DNA from: Streptomyces candidus
GTDB taxonomy: Bacteria > Actinomycetota > Actinomycetes > Streptomycetales > Streptomycetaceae
Length of the DNA stretch: 64,000 nucleotides
Reading direction: 5' to 3'
Assembly: GCF_014207445.1 (NCBI RefSeq)
Contig: NZ_JACHEM010000001.1
Span: 62,001-126,000 of the forward strand
Shown: piece by piece, positions 44,505 through 51,486 of the stretch
Numbering within the stretch: the stretch's first letter is position 1
How the letters are laid out: every line of letters starts with the position of its first letter
Translations under genes and position numbers: made by a program
Notes under the pieces: model-generated
The model's input: only the letters and a program-made list of their open reading frames with translations
Database searches by the model: none
What the model was told of the DNA's origin: nothing

Positions 44505-45217
44505 CCGCCCTCCTGGAGGTCGAGGACCTCCGCGTCTCCTACGGCAAGATCGAAGCCGTCAAGGGCATCTCCTTCAGCGTCGAAGAAGGCCAGGTCGTCA
44601 CCCTCATCGGCACCAACGGCGCAGGAAAAACCACCACCCTGCGCACCCTCTCCGGCCTCCTCAAGCCCACCGCCGGAAAGATCACCTTCGACGGCAAACC
44701 ACTCTCCGGCATCCCCGCACACAAGATCGTCGCCCTGGGCCTCGCCCACTCCCCCGAGGGACGCCACATCTTCCCCCGGCTGACGATCACCGAGAACCTC
44801 CAACTCGGAGCGTTCCTGCGCAGCGACAAAGAAGGCATCCAGAAAGACATCCAGCGCGCCTACGAACTCTTCCCCATCCTGGGCGAACGCCGAAAGCAAG
44901 CCGCAGGCACCCTCTCCGGCGGCGAACAGCAAATGCTCGCCATGGGCCGCGCACTCATGTCCCAGCCCAAACTGCTCATGCTCGACGAACCCTCCATGGG
45001 CCTCTCCCCGATCATGATGCAGAAGATCATGGAGACCATCACCGAACTCCGCTCCACCGGCATGACGATCCTGCTCGTCGAACAGAACGCCCAAGCAGCG
45101 CTCTCCCTCGCCGACCAGGGCCACGTCATGGAGATCGGCAAGGTCGTCCTCTCCGGCACCGGACAGGACCTCCTCCACGACGAGTCCGTCCGCAAGGCGT
45201 ACCTCGGCGAGGACTGA
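44501..45217 (+). CDS. livF: Branched-chain amino acid ABC transporter ATPase LivF
   Basis: A 238-residue ABC ATPase, the partner of LivG. Walker A is TLIGTNGAGKTTTLRTLSGL (from about residue 29), the signature is LSGGEQQMLAMGRALM and Walker B is LLMLDEPSMGLSPIM, followed by ILLVEQNAQAALSLAD. All catalytic residues are present. Its ATG overlaps the livG stop (44501-44504). It is the last gene of the five-gene transporter operon; a strong hairpin follows 20 bases after its stop. Confidence 0.96.
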
Positions 45218-45237
45218 CCCTCCCCCACGCACGCCAA

Positions 45238-45274
45238 GGGGCCCGGCCCGCGCACACCACGCGGACCGGGCCCC
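45238..45274. terminator. Bidirectional hairpin terminator after livF
   Basis: GGGGCCCGG (45238-45246) pairs with CCGGGCCCC (45266-45274), and an inner CGCG pair extends the stem with a small mismatch. It separates livF from the convergent ANTAR regulator, whose stop is 18 bases away. Confidence 0.8.
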
Positions 45275-45292
45275 TCTGCGTACGCCCCGGAC

Positions 45293-45952
45293 CTACTGCT
45301 CCTTGGCCGCCGCCTTCTTCTCCTCGGCGTCCTCGATGACCGCCTCCGCCACCTGCTGCATCGACAGCCGACGGTCCATCGACGTCTTCTGGATCCACCG
45401 GAACGCGGCCGGCTCCGTCAGCCCGTACTGCGTCTGCAGGATCGACTTCGCCCGGTCCACCAGCTTCCGCGTCTCCAGCCGCTGCGTGAGGTCCGCGACC
45501 TCGCTCTCCAGCGTCTTCAGCTCGGCGAACCGCGAGACGGCCATCTCGATGGCCGGGACGACGTCGCTCTTGCTGAACGGCTTCACCAGGTACGCCATGG
45601 CCCCGGCGTCCCGCGCCCGCTCCACGAGGTCGCGCTGCGAGAACGCGGTCAGCATCAGTACGGGGGCGATGGACTCGGCCGCGATCTGCTCGGCGGCGGA
45701 GATCCCGTCCAGGACCGGCATCTTCACGTCGAGGATGACCAGGTCCGGCTTGTGCTCCCGGGCCAGCTCCACGGCCTTCTGCCCGTCCCCGGCCTCGCCC
45801 ACGACCGAGTAGCCCTCTTCCTCCAGCATCTCCTTGAGGTCGAGCCGGATGAGGGCTTCGTCCTCGGCGATGACGACACGGGTCGTCAGCGGCGGAACGT
45901 GCGACTTGTCGTCGTCGGCGACGGACGGCTGGGGCGACTCGGGGGTGGTCAC
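45293..45952 (-). CDS. pdtaR: ANTAR-domain response regulator (PdtaR type)
   Basis: A 219-residue regulator with an N-terminal receiver and a C-terminal ANTAR RNA-binding domain. The receiver opens RVVIAEDEALIRLDLKEML, has the phosphoacceptor aspartate in LVILDVKMPVLDG and the switch lysine in AYLVKPFSKSD. The ANTAR part is LTQRLETRKLVDRAKSILQ ... LTEPAAFRWIQKTSMDRRLSMQQVAEAVI. Homologues such as mycobacterial Rv1626 are phosphorylated by the kinase PdtaS and act by transcription antitermination at paired hairpins; no such kinase gene lies in this window. It ends in a lysine/glutamate tail. The start GTG 45952 has GAGGAG ahead. In mycobacteria it also lies between pykA and polA. Confidence 0.93.
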   Translation of the reverse strand: MTTPESPQPSVADDDKSHVPPLTTRVVIAEDEALIRLDLKEMLEEEGYSVVGEAGDGQKAVELAREHKPDLVILDVKMPVLDGISAAEQIAAESIAPVLMLTAFSQRDLVERARDAGAMAYLVKPFSKSDVVPAIEMAVSRFAELKTLESEVADLTQRLETRKLVDRAKSILQTQYGLTEPAAFRWIQKTSMDRRLSMQQVAEAVIEDAEEKKAAAKEQ

Positions 45953-46005
45953 GGGGCTCCTCGGTACGGGGCATATACAGCTGCCAAGAGCGTACCTAGC
46001 TGCGG

Positions 46006-46011
46006 TATGGT
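46006..46011 (+). promoter_or_regulatory. Possible -10 element of the tRNA promoter
   Basis: TATGGT lies 39 bases before the mature tRNA 5' end, at the right distance for a short leader. No good -35 element is visible 17 bases further up. Confidence 0.25.
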
Positions 46012-46050
46012 GGTCATGCAGCGGGTCGGGGGAAACCTTCGATTCGTTAG

Positions 46051-46125
46051 GCCCCGGTAGCCCAACTGGCAGCAGGCAATGGATTCAAAACCCATACAGT
46101 GTCGGTTCGAATCCGACTCGGGGCA
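46051..46125 (+). tRNA. tRNA with CAA anticodon (Leu), class I shape
   Basis: A full cloverleaf can be drawn. The acceptor stem pairs GCCCCGG (46051-46057) with TCGGGGC (46118-46124), with a G-U at the base, and the discriminator is A. The D stem is only GCC/GGC. The anticodon arm is ATGGA (46079-46083), loop TTCAAAA (46084-46090) and CCCAT (46091-46095), giving anticodon CAA at 46086-46088. The T arm is GTCGG TTCGAAT CCGAC (46101-46117). CCA is not encoded. Oddities are that the variable region is just ACAGT (5 nt), whereas bacterial leucine tRNAs have a long class II arm, and that the top anticodon pair is A-C. It lies between the ANTAR regulator and an HTH-LAGLIDADG gene. Confidence 0.85.
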
Positions 46126-46157
46126 CTTTTCCTTGGATTCCAAGGTCGCATGGTTTT

Positions 46158-46197
46158 GGCGACACTCCACACAAACGTGTGAGCGTGTCGCCTTTTT
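46158..46197 (+). terminator. Intrinsic terminator after the tRNA, with T-run
   Basis: GGCGACAC (46158-46165) pairs with GTGTCGCC (46185-46192). Inner CACAC/GTGTG pairs follow around an AAAC loop, and TTTTT comes directly after. It is the only hairpin in this window with a clear T-run, and it lies 33 bases after the tRNA. Confidence 0.9.
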
Positions 46198-46234
46198 CAT
46201 GCGCGGCAACGGGATCACTCGCAAGATCGCTCCC

Positions 46235-46981
46235 GTGTACGACATGGCAACGCGCAAGCGAGCACTTTCTCTCGTCGCCCAAGGGCTCAGCTTGAACTCC
46301 GCGAGCAAGGAAACCGGCATATCCCGGTCTGCCATCCGCTCCTGGCAGGCCTGCATCGAACCGCTCCCTCGCATCGCTGGTGCCCCGATGCGGGACACTC
46401 CGGCCGATCCAGCCGCGTATGCATATCTGCTCGGTCTATACCTGGGCGACGGCTGTCTCAGCGAGCACCCGCACGGTGGCCACCAGCTCCGCGTAGCCTG
46501 CGCCGACGCGTGGCCCGGCCTCATCGACGAGTGCCGGACAGCCATCACCAAGGTGCACCCTCAGAGCAAGGTGTACTCCCTGCAGCGACAGGGGTACGTC
46601 AGCGTGACCAGCTACAACCGGAGCTGGCCAGTTCTCTTCCCGCAGCACGCACCAGGCAAGAAGCACCTTCGACAAATTGCCCTGCAACCCTGGCAGCAGT
46701 CCATCGTGGGCGAGTTCCCCTGGGGGTTCATCCGAGGGCTCGTCCACTCCGACGGTTGCCGAATCACCAATTGGACCACGCGGCTCATTGGCGGTGCGCG
46801 CAAGCGCTACGAATACCCGAGGTACTTCTTTACCAACAAGTCGGACGACATCAGGCGCATGTTCACCGATGCACTGGATGCCGTGGGCGTGGCATGGAAG
46901 CACCCCAACGCATGGAACATCTCCGTGGCCCGACGCGCGTCCGTAGCGCTCATGGACGCCCACGTCGGGCCGAAGTACTGA
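46235..46981 (+). CDS. HTH plus double-LAGLIDADG protein (free-standing homing-endonuclease type)
   Basis: A 248-residue protein. Residues 4-38 form a resolvase/transposase-like helix-turn-helix (TRKRALSLVAQGLSLNSASK, then TGISRSAIRSWQ). Two LAGLIDADG motifs follow, YLLGLYLGDGCLS (64-76) and FIRGLVHSDGCRI (165-177), each ending in the metal-binding acidic residue, about 100 residues apart as in single-chain LAGLIDADG enzymes. I take GTG 46235 (VYDMATRKR) as the start; ATG 46199 and 46244 are in-frame alternatives and no Shine-Dalgarno is clear. Two 60-base lines counted by hand give 58% and 52% GC, well below its neighbours, which suggests transfer. There is no host intron or intein. It could cut DNA or only bind it. 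Confidence 0.8.
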   Translation: MYDMATRKRALSLVAQGLSLNSASKETGISRSAIRSWQACIEPLPRIAGAPMRDTPADPAAYAYLLGLYLGDGCLSEHPHGGHQLRVACADAWPGLIDECRTAITKVHPQSKVYSLQRQGYVSVTSYNRSWPVLFPQHAPGKKHLRQIALQPWQQSIVGEFPWGFIRGLVHSDGCRITNWTTRLIGGARKRYEYPRYFFTNKSDDIRRMFTDALDAVGVAWKHPNAWNISVARRASVALMDAHVGPKY

Positions 46982-46991
46982 ACACACGCGC

Positions 46992-48425
46992 CTACTTGGG
47001 GCTGTCGTCCTCGCCGATGTGGTGGATGCGGACCAGGTTCGTGGAGCCCGCGATTCCCGGCGGGGAGCCGGCCGTGATCACGACCACGTCGCCCTTCTGG
47101 CAGCGGCCGATCCGAAGCAGTTCCTCGTCCACCTGGGCGACCATCTCGTCCGTGGAGCCGACCTTCGGGCCGAGGAAGGTTTCCACGCCCCAGGTGAGGT
47201 TCAGCTGGGAGCGGGTGGCCGGTTCGGGGGTGAAGGCGAGGAGCGGGATCGGGGAGCGGTAGCGGGAGAGGCGCTTGACCGTGTCGCCGGACTGGGTGAA
47301 GGCCACGAGGAACTTGGCGCCGAGGAAGTCGCCCATTTCGGCGGCTGCGCGGGCGACGGCGCCGCCCTGGGTGCGGGGCTTGTTGCGGTCGGTGAGGGGT
47401 GGGAGGCCCTTGGCGAGGATGTCCTCTTCCGCCGCCTCGACGATGCGGGACATCGTGCGGACCGTCTCGATGGGGTATTTGCCGACGCTTGTTTCGCCGG
47501 AGAGCATGACGGCGTCGGTGCCGTCGATGACGGCGTTGGCGACGTCGCTGGCCTCGGCGCGGGTGGGGCGGGAGTTGTCGATCATCGAGTCGAGCATCTG
47601 GGTGGCGACGATGACGGGTTTGGCGTTGCGCTTGGCGAGTTTGATGGCGCGCTTCTGGACGATGGGGACTTGTTCGAGGGGCATTTCGACGCCGAGGTCG
47701 CCGCGGGCGACCATGATGCCGTCGAAGGCGGCGACGATGTCGTCGATGTTGTCGACGGCCTGGGGTTTTTCGACCTTGGCGATGACAGGGAGGCTGCGGC
47801 CTTCCTCCTTCATGATGCGGTGGACGTCTTCGATGTCGCGGCCACTGCGGACGAAGGAGAGGGCGATGATGTCGGCGCCGGTGCGCAGGGCCCAGCGGAG
47901 GTCGTCGATGTCCTTTTCGGAGAGGGCGGGGACGGAGACGGCGACGCCGGGGAGGTTGAGTCCCTTGTGGTCGGAGACCATGCCGCCTTCGATGACGGTG
48001 GTGTGGACGCGGGGGCCTTCGACGGAGGTGACTTCGAGGGTGACTTTGCCGTCGTCGACGAGGATGCGTTCGCCGGTGGTGACGTCGGTGTGGAGGCCGG
48101 TGTAGGTGGTGCCGCAGGTGTGGCGGTCGCCTTCGAGGGGTTCGACGGTGATGGTGAAGGTGTCGCCGCGTTCAAGGAGTACGGGGCCTTCGCGGAATCG
48201 GCCCAGGCGGATCTTCGGGCCTTGTAGGTCGGCGAGGATGCCGACGCTGCGTCCGGTCTCTTCGGAGGCGTTGCGTACGTGCTGGTACCGCGCCTCGTGT
48301 TCGGCGTAGGTGCCGTGGCTGAGGTTGAAGCGGGCGATGTCCATTCCGGCTTCGACCAGGGCTTTGATCTGGTCGTATGTGTCGGTGGCGGGGCCCAGGG
48401 TGCAGACAATTTTTGCTCGGCGCAT
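46992..48425 (-). CDS. pyk: Pyruvate kinase
   Basis: A 477-residue glycolytic enzyme converting phosphoenolpyruvate and ADP to pyruvate and ATP. RRAKIVCTLGPAT opens the protein. MDIARFNLSHGT, ILADLQGPKIRLG, the active-site IIALSFVRSGRDIEDV, VIAKVEKPQAVDNIDDI, DGIMVARGDLGVEMPLEQVP, ATQMLDSMI and DGTDAVMLSGETSVGKYP are all intact. The C-terminal domain ends VVVITAGSPPGIAGSTNLVRIHHIG. The length is normal. It starts at ATG 48425. It is convergent with the LAGLIDADG gene, only 10 bases apart with no hairpin between. Confidence 0.97.
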   Translation of the reverse strand: MRRAKIVCTLGPATDTYDQIKALVEAGMDIARFNLSHGTYAEHEARYQHVRNASEETGRSVGILADLQGPKIRLGRFREGPVLLERGDTFTITVEPLEGDRHTCGTTYTGLHTDVTTGERILVDDGKVTLEVTSVEGPRVHTTVIEGGMVSDHKGLNLPGVAVSVPALSEKDIDDLRWALRTGADIIALSFVRSGRDIEDVHRIMKEEGRSLPVIAKVEKPQAVDNIDDIVAAFDGIMVARGDLGVEMPLEQVPIVQKRAIKLAKRNAKPVIVATQMLDSMIDNSRPTRAEASDVANAVIDGTDAVMLSGETSVGKYPIETVRTMSRIVEAAEEDILAKGLPPLTDRNKPRTQGGAVARAAAEMGDFLGAKFLVAFTQSGDTVKRLSRYRSPIPLLAFTPEPATRSQLNLTWGVETFLGPKVGSTDEMVAQVDEELLRIGRCQKGDVVVITAGSPPGIAGSTNLVRIHHIGEDDSPK

Positions 48426-48482
48426 GGGTCGAGCCTAGGGCTTACCGATGGGTAGGTATTTGGTTGCGCATGACTACTCAAC

Positions 48483-48501
48483 AACCTTTGGGTGAAAGGT
48501 T
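48483..48501. promoter_or_regulatory. AT-rich inverted repeat in the pyk promoter region
   Basis: AACCTTT (48483-48489) and AAAGGTT (48495-48501) are perfect arms around GGGTG, in a local AT-rich island upstream of pyk and downstream of the SIMPL gene. It could be a weak terminator for the latter or an operator for pyk. TTGTCA on the minus strand just beyond it could be a -35 element, but no convincing -10 is seen. Confidence 0.35.
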
Positions 48502-48560
48502 ATTGACAAGTGTTGAATTGTGCGCGGGGGCGCTCTGATGAGCAATTGGGAGTGCCCTGC

Positions 48561-49259
48561 TCAGAGTTGGGGCGGGGCCATGGTGAAGCGTGCGTTGACG
48601 TGGGCGTGGACGGTTTGTCGCTGGGGTTCGAGGTCGAGGGTGGGAGTTTCGTCGGTCATGGCCATGTCGGTTCCGCCGTAGGCGGCCATGCGCAGGGAGG
48701 GGGCTGCGGCAAAGGGTTCGGCGTGTTCGGTGCCTTCGTCGGCGAGTTCGAGGAGGGCGACGAGGTGGGTGTCGAGGGCTTCGGCGTATGCCCGGGCACG
48801 GACGACGGCTTCGCGGACTGCTTGGGTGCGGGCTTGTGCGTAGACGGGTGAGGTGGGGCGCAGGGCCCACCAGGGGCCGTCGACGCGGGTGAGTTCGAGG
48901 TCGGAGAGTCGGGTGGTGAGTTCGCCGAGTGCGGTGAAGTCGGCGAGTTCGGCGGTGAGGTGGACGCGGCCGTGGTAGGCGCGGATGTGTTCGGTGCGGC
49001 CTTTGCGGGTGAGTTCGGGGTTGATGGAGAAGGAGCCGGTTTCGAGTTTTTCGACGGCGTCGCCGTAGGTCTTGATGAGGTCGAGGGCTGCGGTGTTGCG
49101 TCGGGTGAGGTCGTCGAGTGCGGTGCGGCGGTCGGTGCCGCGGGCGCTGACGGTGATGGTGATGCGGGCGATTTCGGGGTCGACTTCGAGGCGGGCTTCG
49201 CCGCGGACGGCGACGCGGGGTGCGTCGGGGGTGCCGTGGGGGGCGGGGGTGTTGTTCAC
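48561..49259 (-). CDS. SIMPL (DUF541) domain protein
   Basis: A 232-residue protein of the SIMPL family. VAVRGEARLEVDPEIARITITVSARG at the start and the LEPQRQTVHAHVNARFTM closing strand are the family hallmarks; YAQARTQAVREAVVRARAYAEAL is the central helix. Bacterial SIMPL proteins are mostly periplasmic, but I see no signal peptide here. The function is unknown. The start GTG 49259 has GAGGAG six bases ahead. It lies upstream of pyk on the same strand and is divergent from the 5'-nucleotidase. Confidence 0.88.
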   Translation of the reverse strand: MNNTPAPHGTPDAPRVAVRGEARLEVDPEIARITITVSARGTDRRTALDDLTRRNTAALDLIKTYGDAVEKLETGSFSINPELTRKGRTEHIRAYHGRVHLTAELADFTALGELTTRLSDLELTRVDGPWWALRPTSPVYAQARTQAVREAVVRARAYAEALDTHLVALLELADEGTEHAEPFAAAPSLRMAAYGGTDMAMTDETPTLDLEPQRQTVHAHVNARFTMAPPQL

Positions 49260-49416
49260 GGGTGGCTCCTCTGGTTGCGGTACGGACCACTGTGGCATCC
49301 GGGTGTGACATCGGGGAGTCATCGGATCGAAACCTGTAGGGGGTGTCGTGGTGGGTGGCTCTGGGTCAGAATCTACGCGCGTTGTGCATGGGCAACGCGT
49401 GGACTAAGGGGTTCAA

Positions 49417-51228
49417 ATGCCGCTGAATCGACGGAAGTTTCTGGGTCGGGCCGCCGCTACGGGTGCCGGTGTGGCGATCGTGGGCGGGGCTGCGGGGTCT
49501 GCTGAGGCCGCCGGGCAGGGTGGTGGGCGCGGTCCGGGGCGTCCGCCGAGGCGGTATGCGTTCACGGTGATGGGGACGACCGATCTGCACGGGAACGTCT
49601 TCAACTGGGACTATTTCACCGACAGGGAGTTCGACGACAAGGATCACAATGACGTCGGTCTGGCGAAGATCTCCACGCTGGTGAACGCGGTGCGCAAGGA
49701 GAAGGGGCGCGGGAACACGCTCCTCATCGACGCGGGTGACACGATTCAGGGCACCCAGCTTTCGTACTACTACGCGAAGGTCGATCCGATCACCGCGAGG
49801 CGCGGTCCGGTGCATCCGATGGCGCAGGCGATGAACAGGATCGGTTATGACGCCGCCGCGCTCGGCAATCACGAGTTCAATTACGGAATTCCGGTGCTGC
49901 GGAAGTTCGAGGAGCAGTGCGATTTCCCGCTGCTGGGGGCGAATGCGCTGGATGCGAAGACGCTGCGGCCGGCGTTCGCTCCGTACAGCATGCACCGGCT
50001 GCGTACCCCGTACGGGCGGGATGTGCGGGTGGCGGTGCTGGGGCTGACGAATCCCGGTATCGCGCTCTGGGACAAGATGAATGTGCAGGGGAAGATGGTG
50101 TTCCCGGGGCTTGAGGAGCAGGCGGCGAAGTGGGTGCCGAAGCTGCGGTCGATGGGTGCGGACGTCGTGCTGGTGTCGGCGCACTCGGGTTCCAGTGGGA
50201 CTTCCTCGTACGGTGACCAGCTTCCGTACGTGGAGAACGCGGCGGGTCTGGTGGCGGAGCAGGTGCCGGGCATCGACGCGATTCTGGTGGGGCACGCGCA
50301 CACCGAGATAGCGGAGTACTTCGTCGAGAACAAGCAGACCGGGAAGAAGGTGCTGCTGTCGGAGCCGTTGAAGTGGGGGCAGCGTCTGACGCTGTTCGAC
50401 TTCGAGCTGGTGTGGGCGAAGGGCCGCTGGGCGGTGGAGAAGGCGTCGTCGCGGGTGCTGAACTCGAACACCGTGGCGGAGGACCCGCGGATCACCCGGA
50501 TGCTGGGTGACGAGCACAAGAAGGTCGTGGCGTACGTCAATCAGGTCATCGGCACCTCGACGACGGCGATGACGACGGCGGAGGCGGCGTGGAAGGACGA
50601 GCCGCTGATCGACCTGATCAACCTGGTGCAGACGGAGACGGTGCAGGCGGCGCTGGCCGGCGGGGAGTACGCGACGCTGCCGGTGCTGTCGCAGGCGTCC
50701 TGCTTCTCGCGTACGGCGAAGGTGCCGGCGGGGCAGATCACGATCAGGGACGCGGCGGGTCTGTACCCGTTCGAGAACACCCTGGAGGCGCGGCTGCTCA
50801 CGGGTGCGCAGCTCAAGGAGTACCTGGAGTACTCGGCGAAGTACTACGTGCAGACGCCCGCCGGTGCTGCGGTGGACCCGGCGAGGCTGACGAATGCGGA
50901 GGGCACGCCCGACTACAACTACGACGTGGTGTCGGGGCTGACGTACGAGGTCGACATCGCCAAGCCGAAGGGTGCGCGGATCGTGAACCTTGCCTTCGAG
51001 GGGAAGCCGGTGGATCCGAAGGCTCAGTTCGTGTTCGCGGTGAACAACTACCGGGCGTCGGGCGGTGGGGCGTTCCCGCACATCGCGGGCGCCAGGCAGC
51101 TGTGGGCGAATTCGGAGGAGATCCGGAACACGATCATCACGTGGGTGAGGGCGAAGGGGACGGTGGATCCGAAGGCGTTCGCGTCGGTGGACTGGAAGCT
51201 GACCAGGGACGGTGAGCCGGTGTTCTAG
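49417..51228 (+). CDS. Tat-exported 5'-nucleotidase/metallophosphatase (UshA-like)
   Basis: A 603-residue secreted metallophosphoesterase. The N-terminus NRRKFLGRAAATGAGVAIVGG is a Tat signal with the twin arginine at residues 5-6 and cleavage near AEAAG. The catalytic domain has MGTTDLHGNVFNW, LLIDAGDTIQGT, LGNHEFNYG, VSAHSGSS and VGHAHTE, the full dinuclear metal set. The C-terminal 5'-nucleotidase substrate domain contains DLINLVQTETVQAAL, YPFENTLEARLLTGAQLKEYLEYS and VNNYRASGGGAFP. It releases phosphate from nucleotides or cyclic nucleotides outside the cell. The start is ATG 49417, with a weak ribosome site. Confidence 0.93.
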   Translation: MPLNRRKFLGRAAATGAGVAIVGGAAGSAEAAGQGGGRGPGRPPRRYAFTVMGTTDLHGNVFNWDYFTDREFDDKDHNDVGLAKISTLVNAVRKEKGRGNTLLIDAGDTIQGTQLSYYYAKVDPITARRGPVHPMAQAMNRIGYDAAALGNHEFNYGIPVLRKFEEQCDFPLLGANALDAKTLRPAFAPYSMHRLRTPYGRDVRVAVLGLTNPGIALWDKMNVQGKMVFPGLEEQAAKWVPKLRSMGADVVLVSAHSGSSGTSSYGDQLPYVENAAGLVAEQVPGIDAILVGHAHTEIAEYFVENKQTGKKVLLSEPLKWGQRLTLFDFELVWAKGRWAVEKASSRVLNSNTVAEDPRITRMLGDEHKKVVAYVNQVIGTSTTAMTTAEAAWKDEPLIDLINLVQTETVQAALAGGEYATLPVLSQASCFSRTAKVPAGQITIRDAAGLYPFENTLEARLLTGAQLKEYLEYSAKYYVQTPAGAAVDPARLTNAEGTPDYNYDVVSGLTYEVDIAKPKGARIVNLAFEGKPVDPKAQFVFAVNNYRASGGGAFPHIAGARQLWANSEEIRNTIITWVRAKGTVDPKAFASVDWKLTRDGEPVF

Positions 51229-51486
51229 CGGGTCCAGGGGCCGCCGCGCTCTCGCTGGGCCGGTGGGTTCCGGCGGGGCGGTGGGCCGAAGCGCTCCGCG
51301 GGGGGTGGTCTGGTTCGGCGGGGCGGAGATCCGGCTCGGTCGGGCGGGGTGAGCCATCCGTTCCGGTCCGGTGGGCGCCGGTGTTTGTCGCGGGGTGACG
51401 TGGGCGGGGTTCCGCTCGCGTCACCCCGTTGTCTCGCGGCCGAGCACCGTCACGCGTTCTGGAAGGCGCTCGCCGCTTCCGGGTAG
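51229..51486. other. Convergent spacer, no gene seen
   Basis: The 258 bases between the 5'-nucleotidase and the N-hydroxylase gene are G-rich on the plus strand and contain no strong hairpin or conserved frame. Confidence 0.4.

Noticed and set aside
46079..46234. N-terminal extension of the LAGLIDADG frame into the tRNA
   Set aside because: The frame is open by chance through the tRNA and the terminator; the HTH begins at about 46244 and homologues recalled from memory begin YDM-like.
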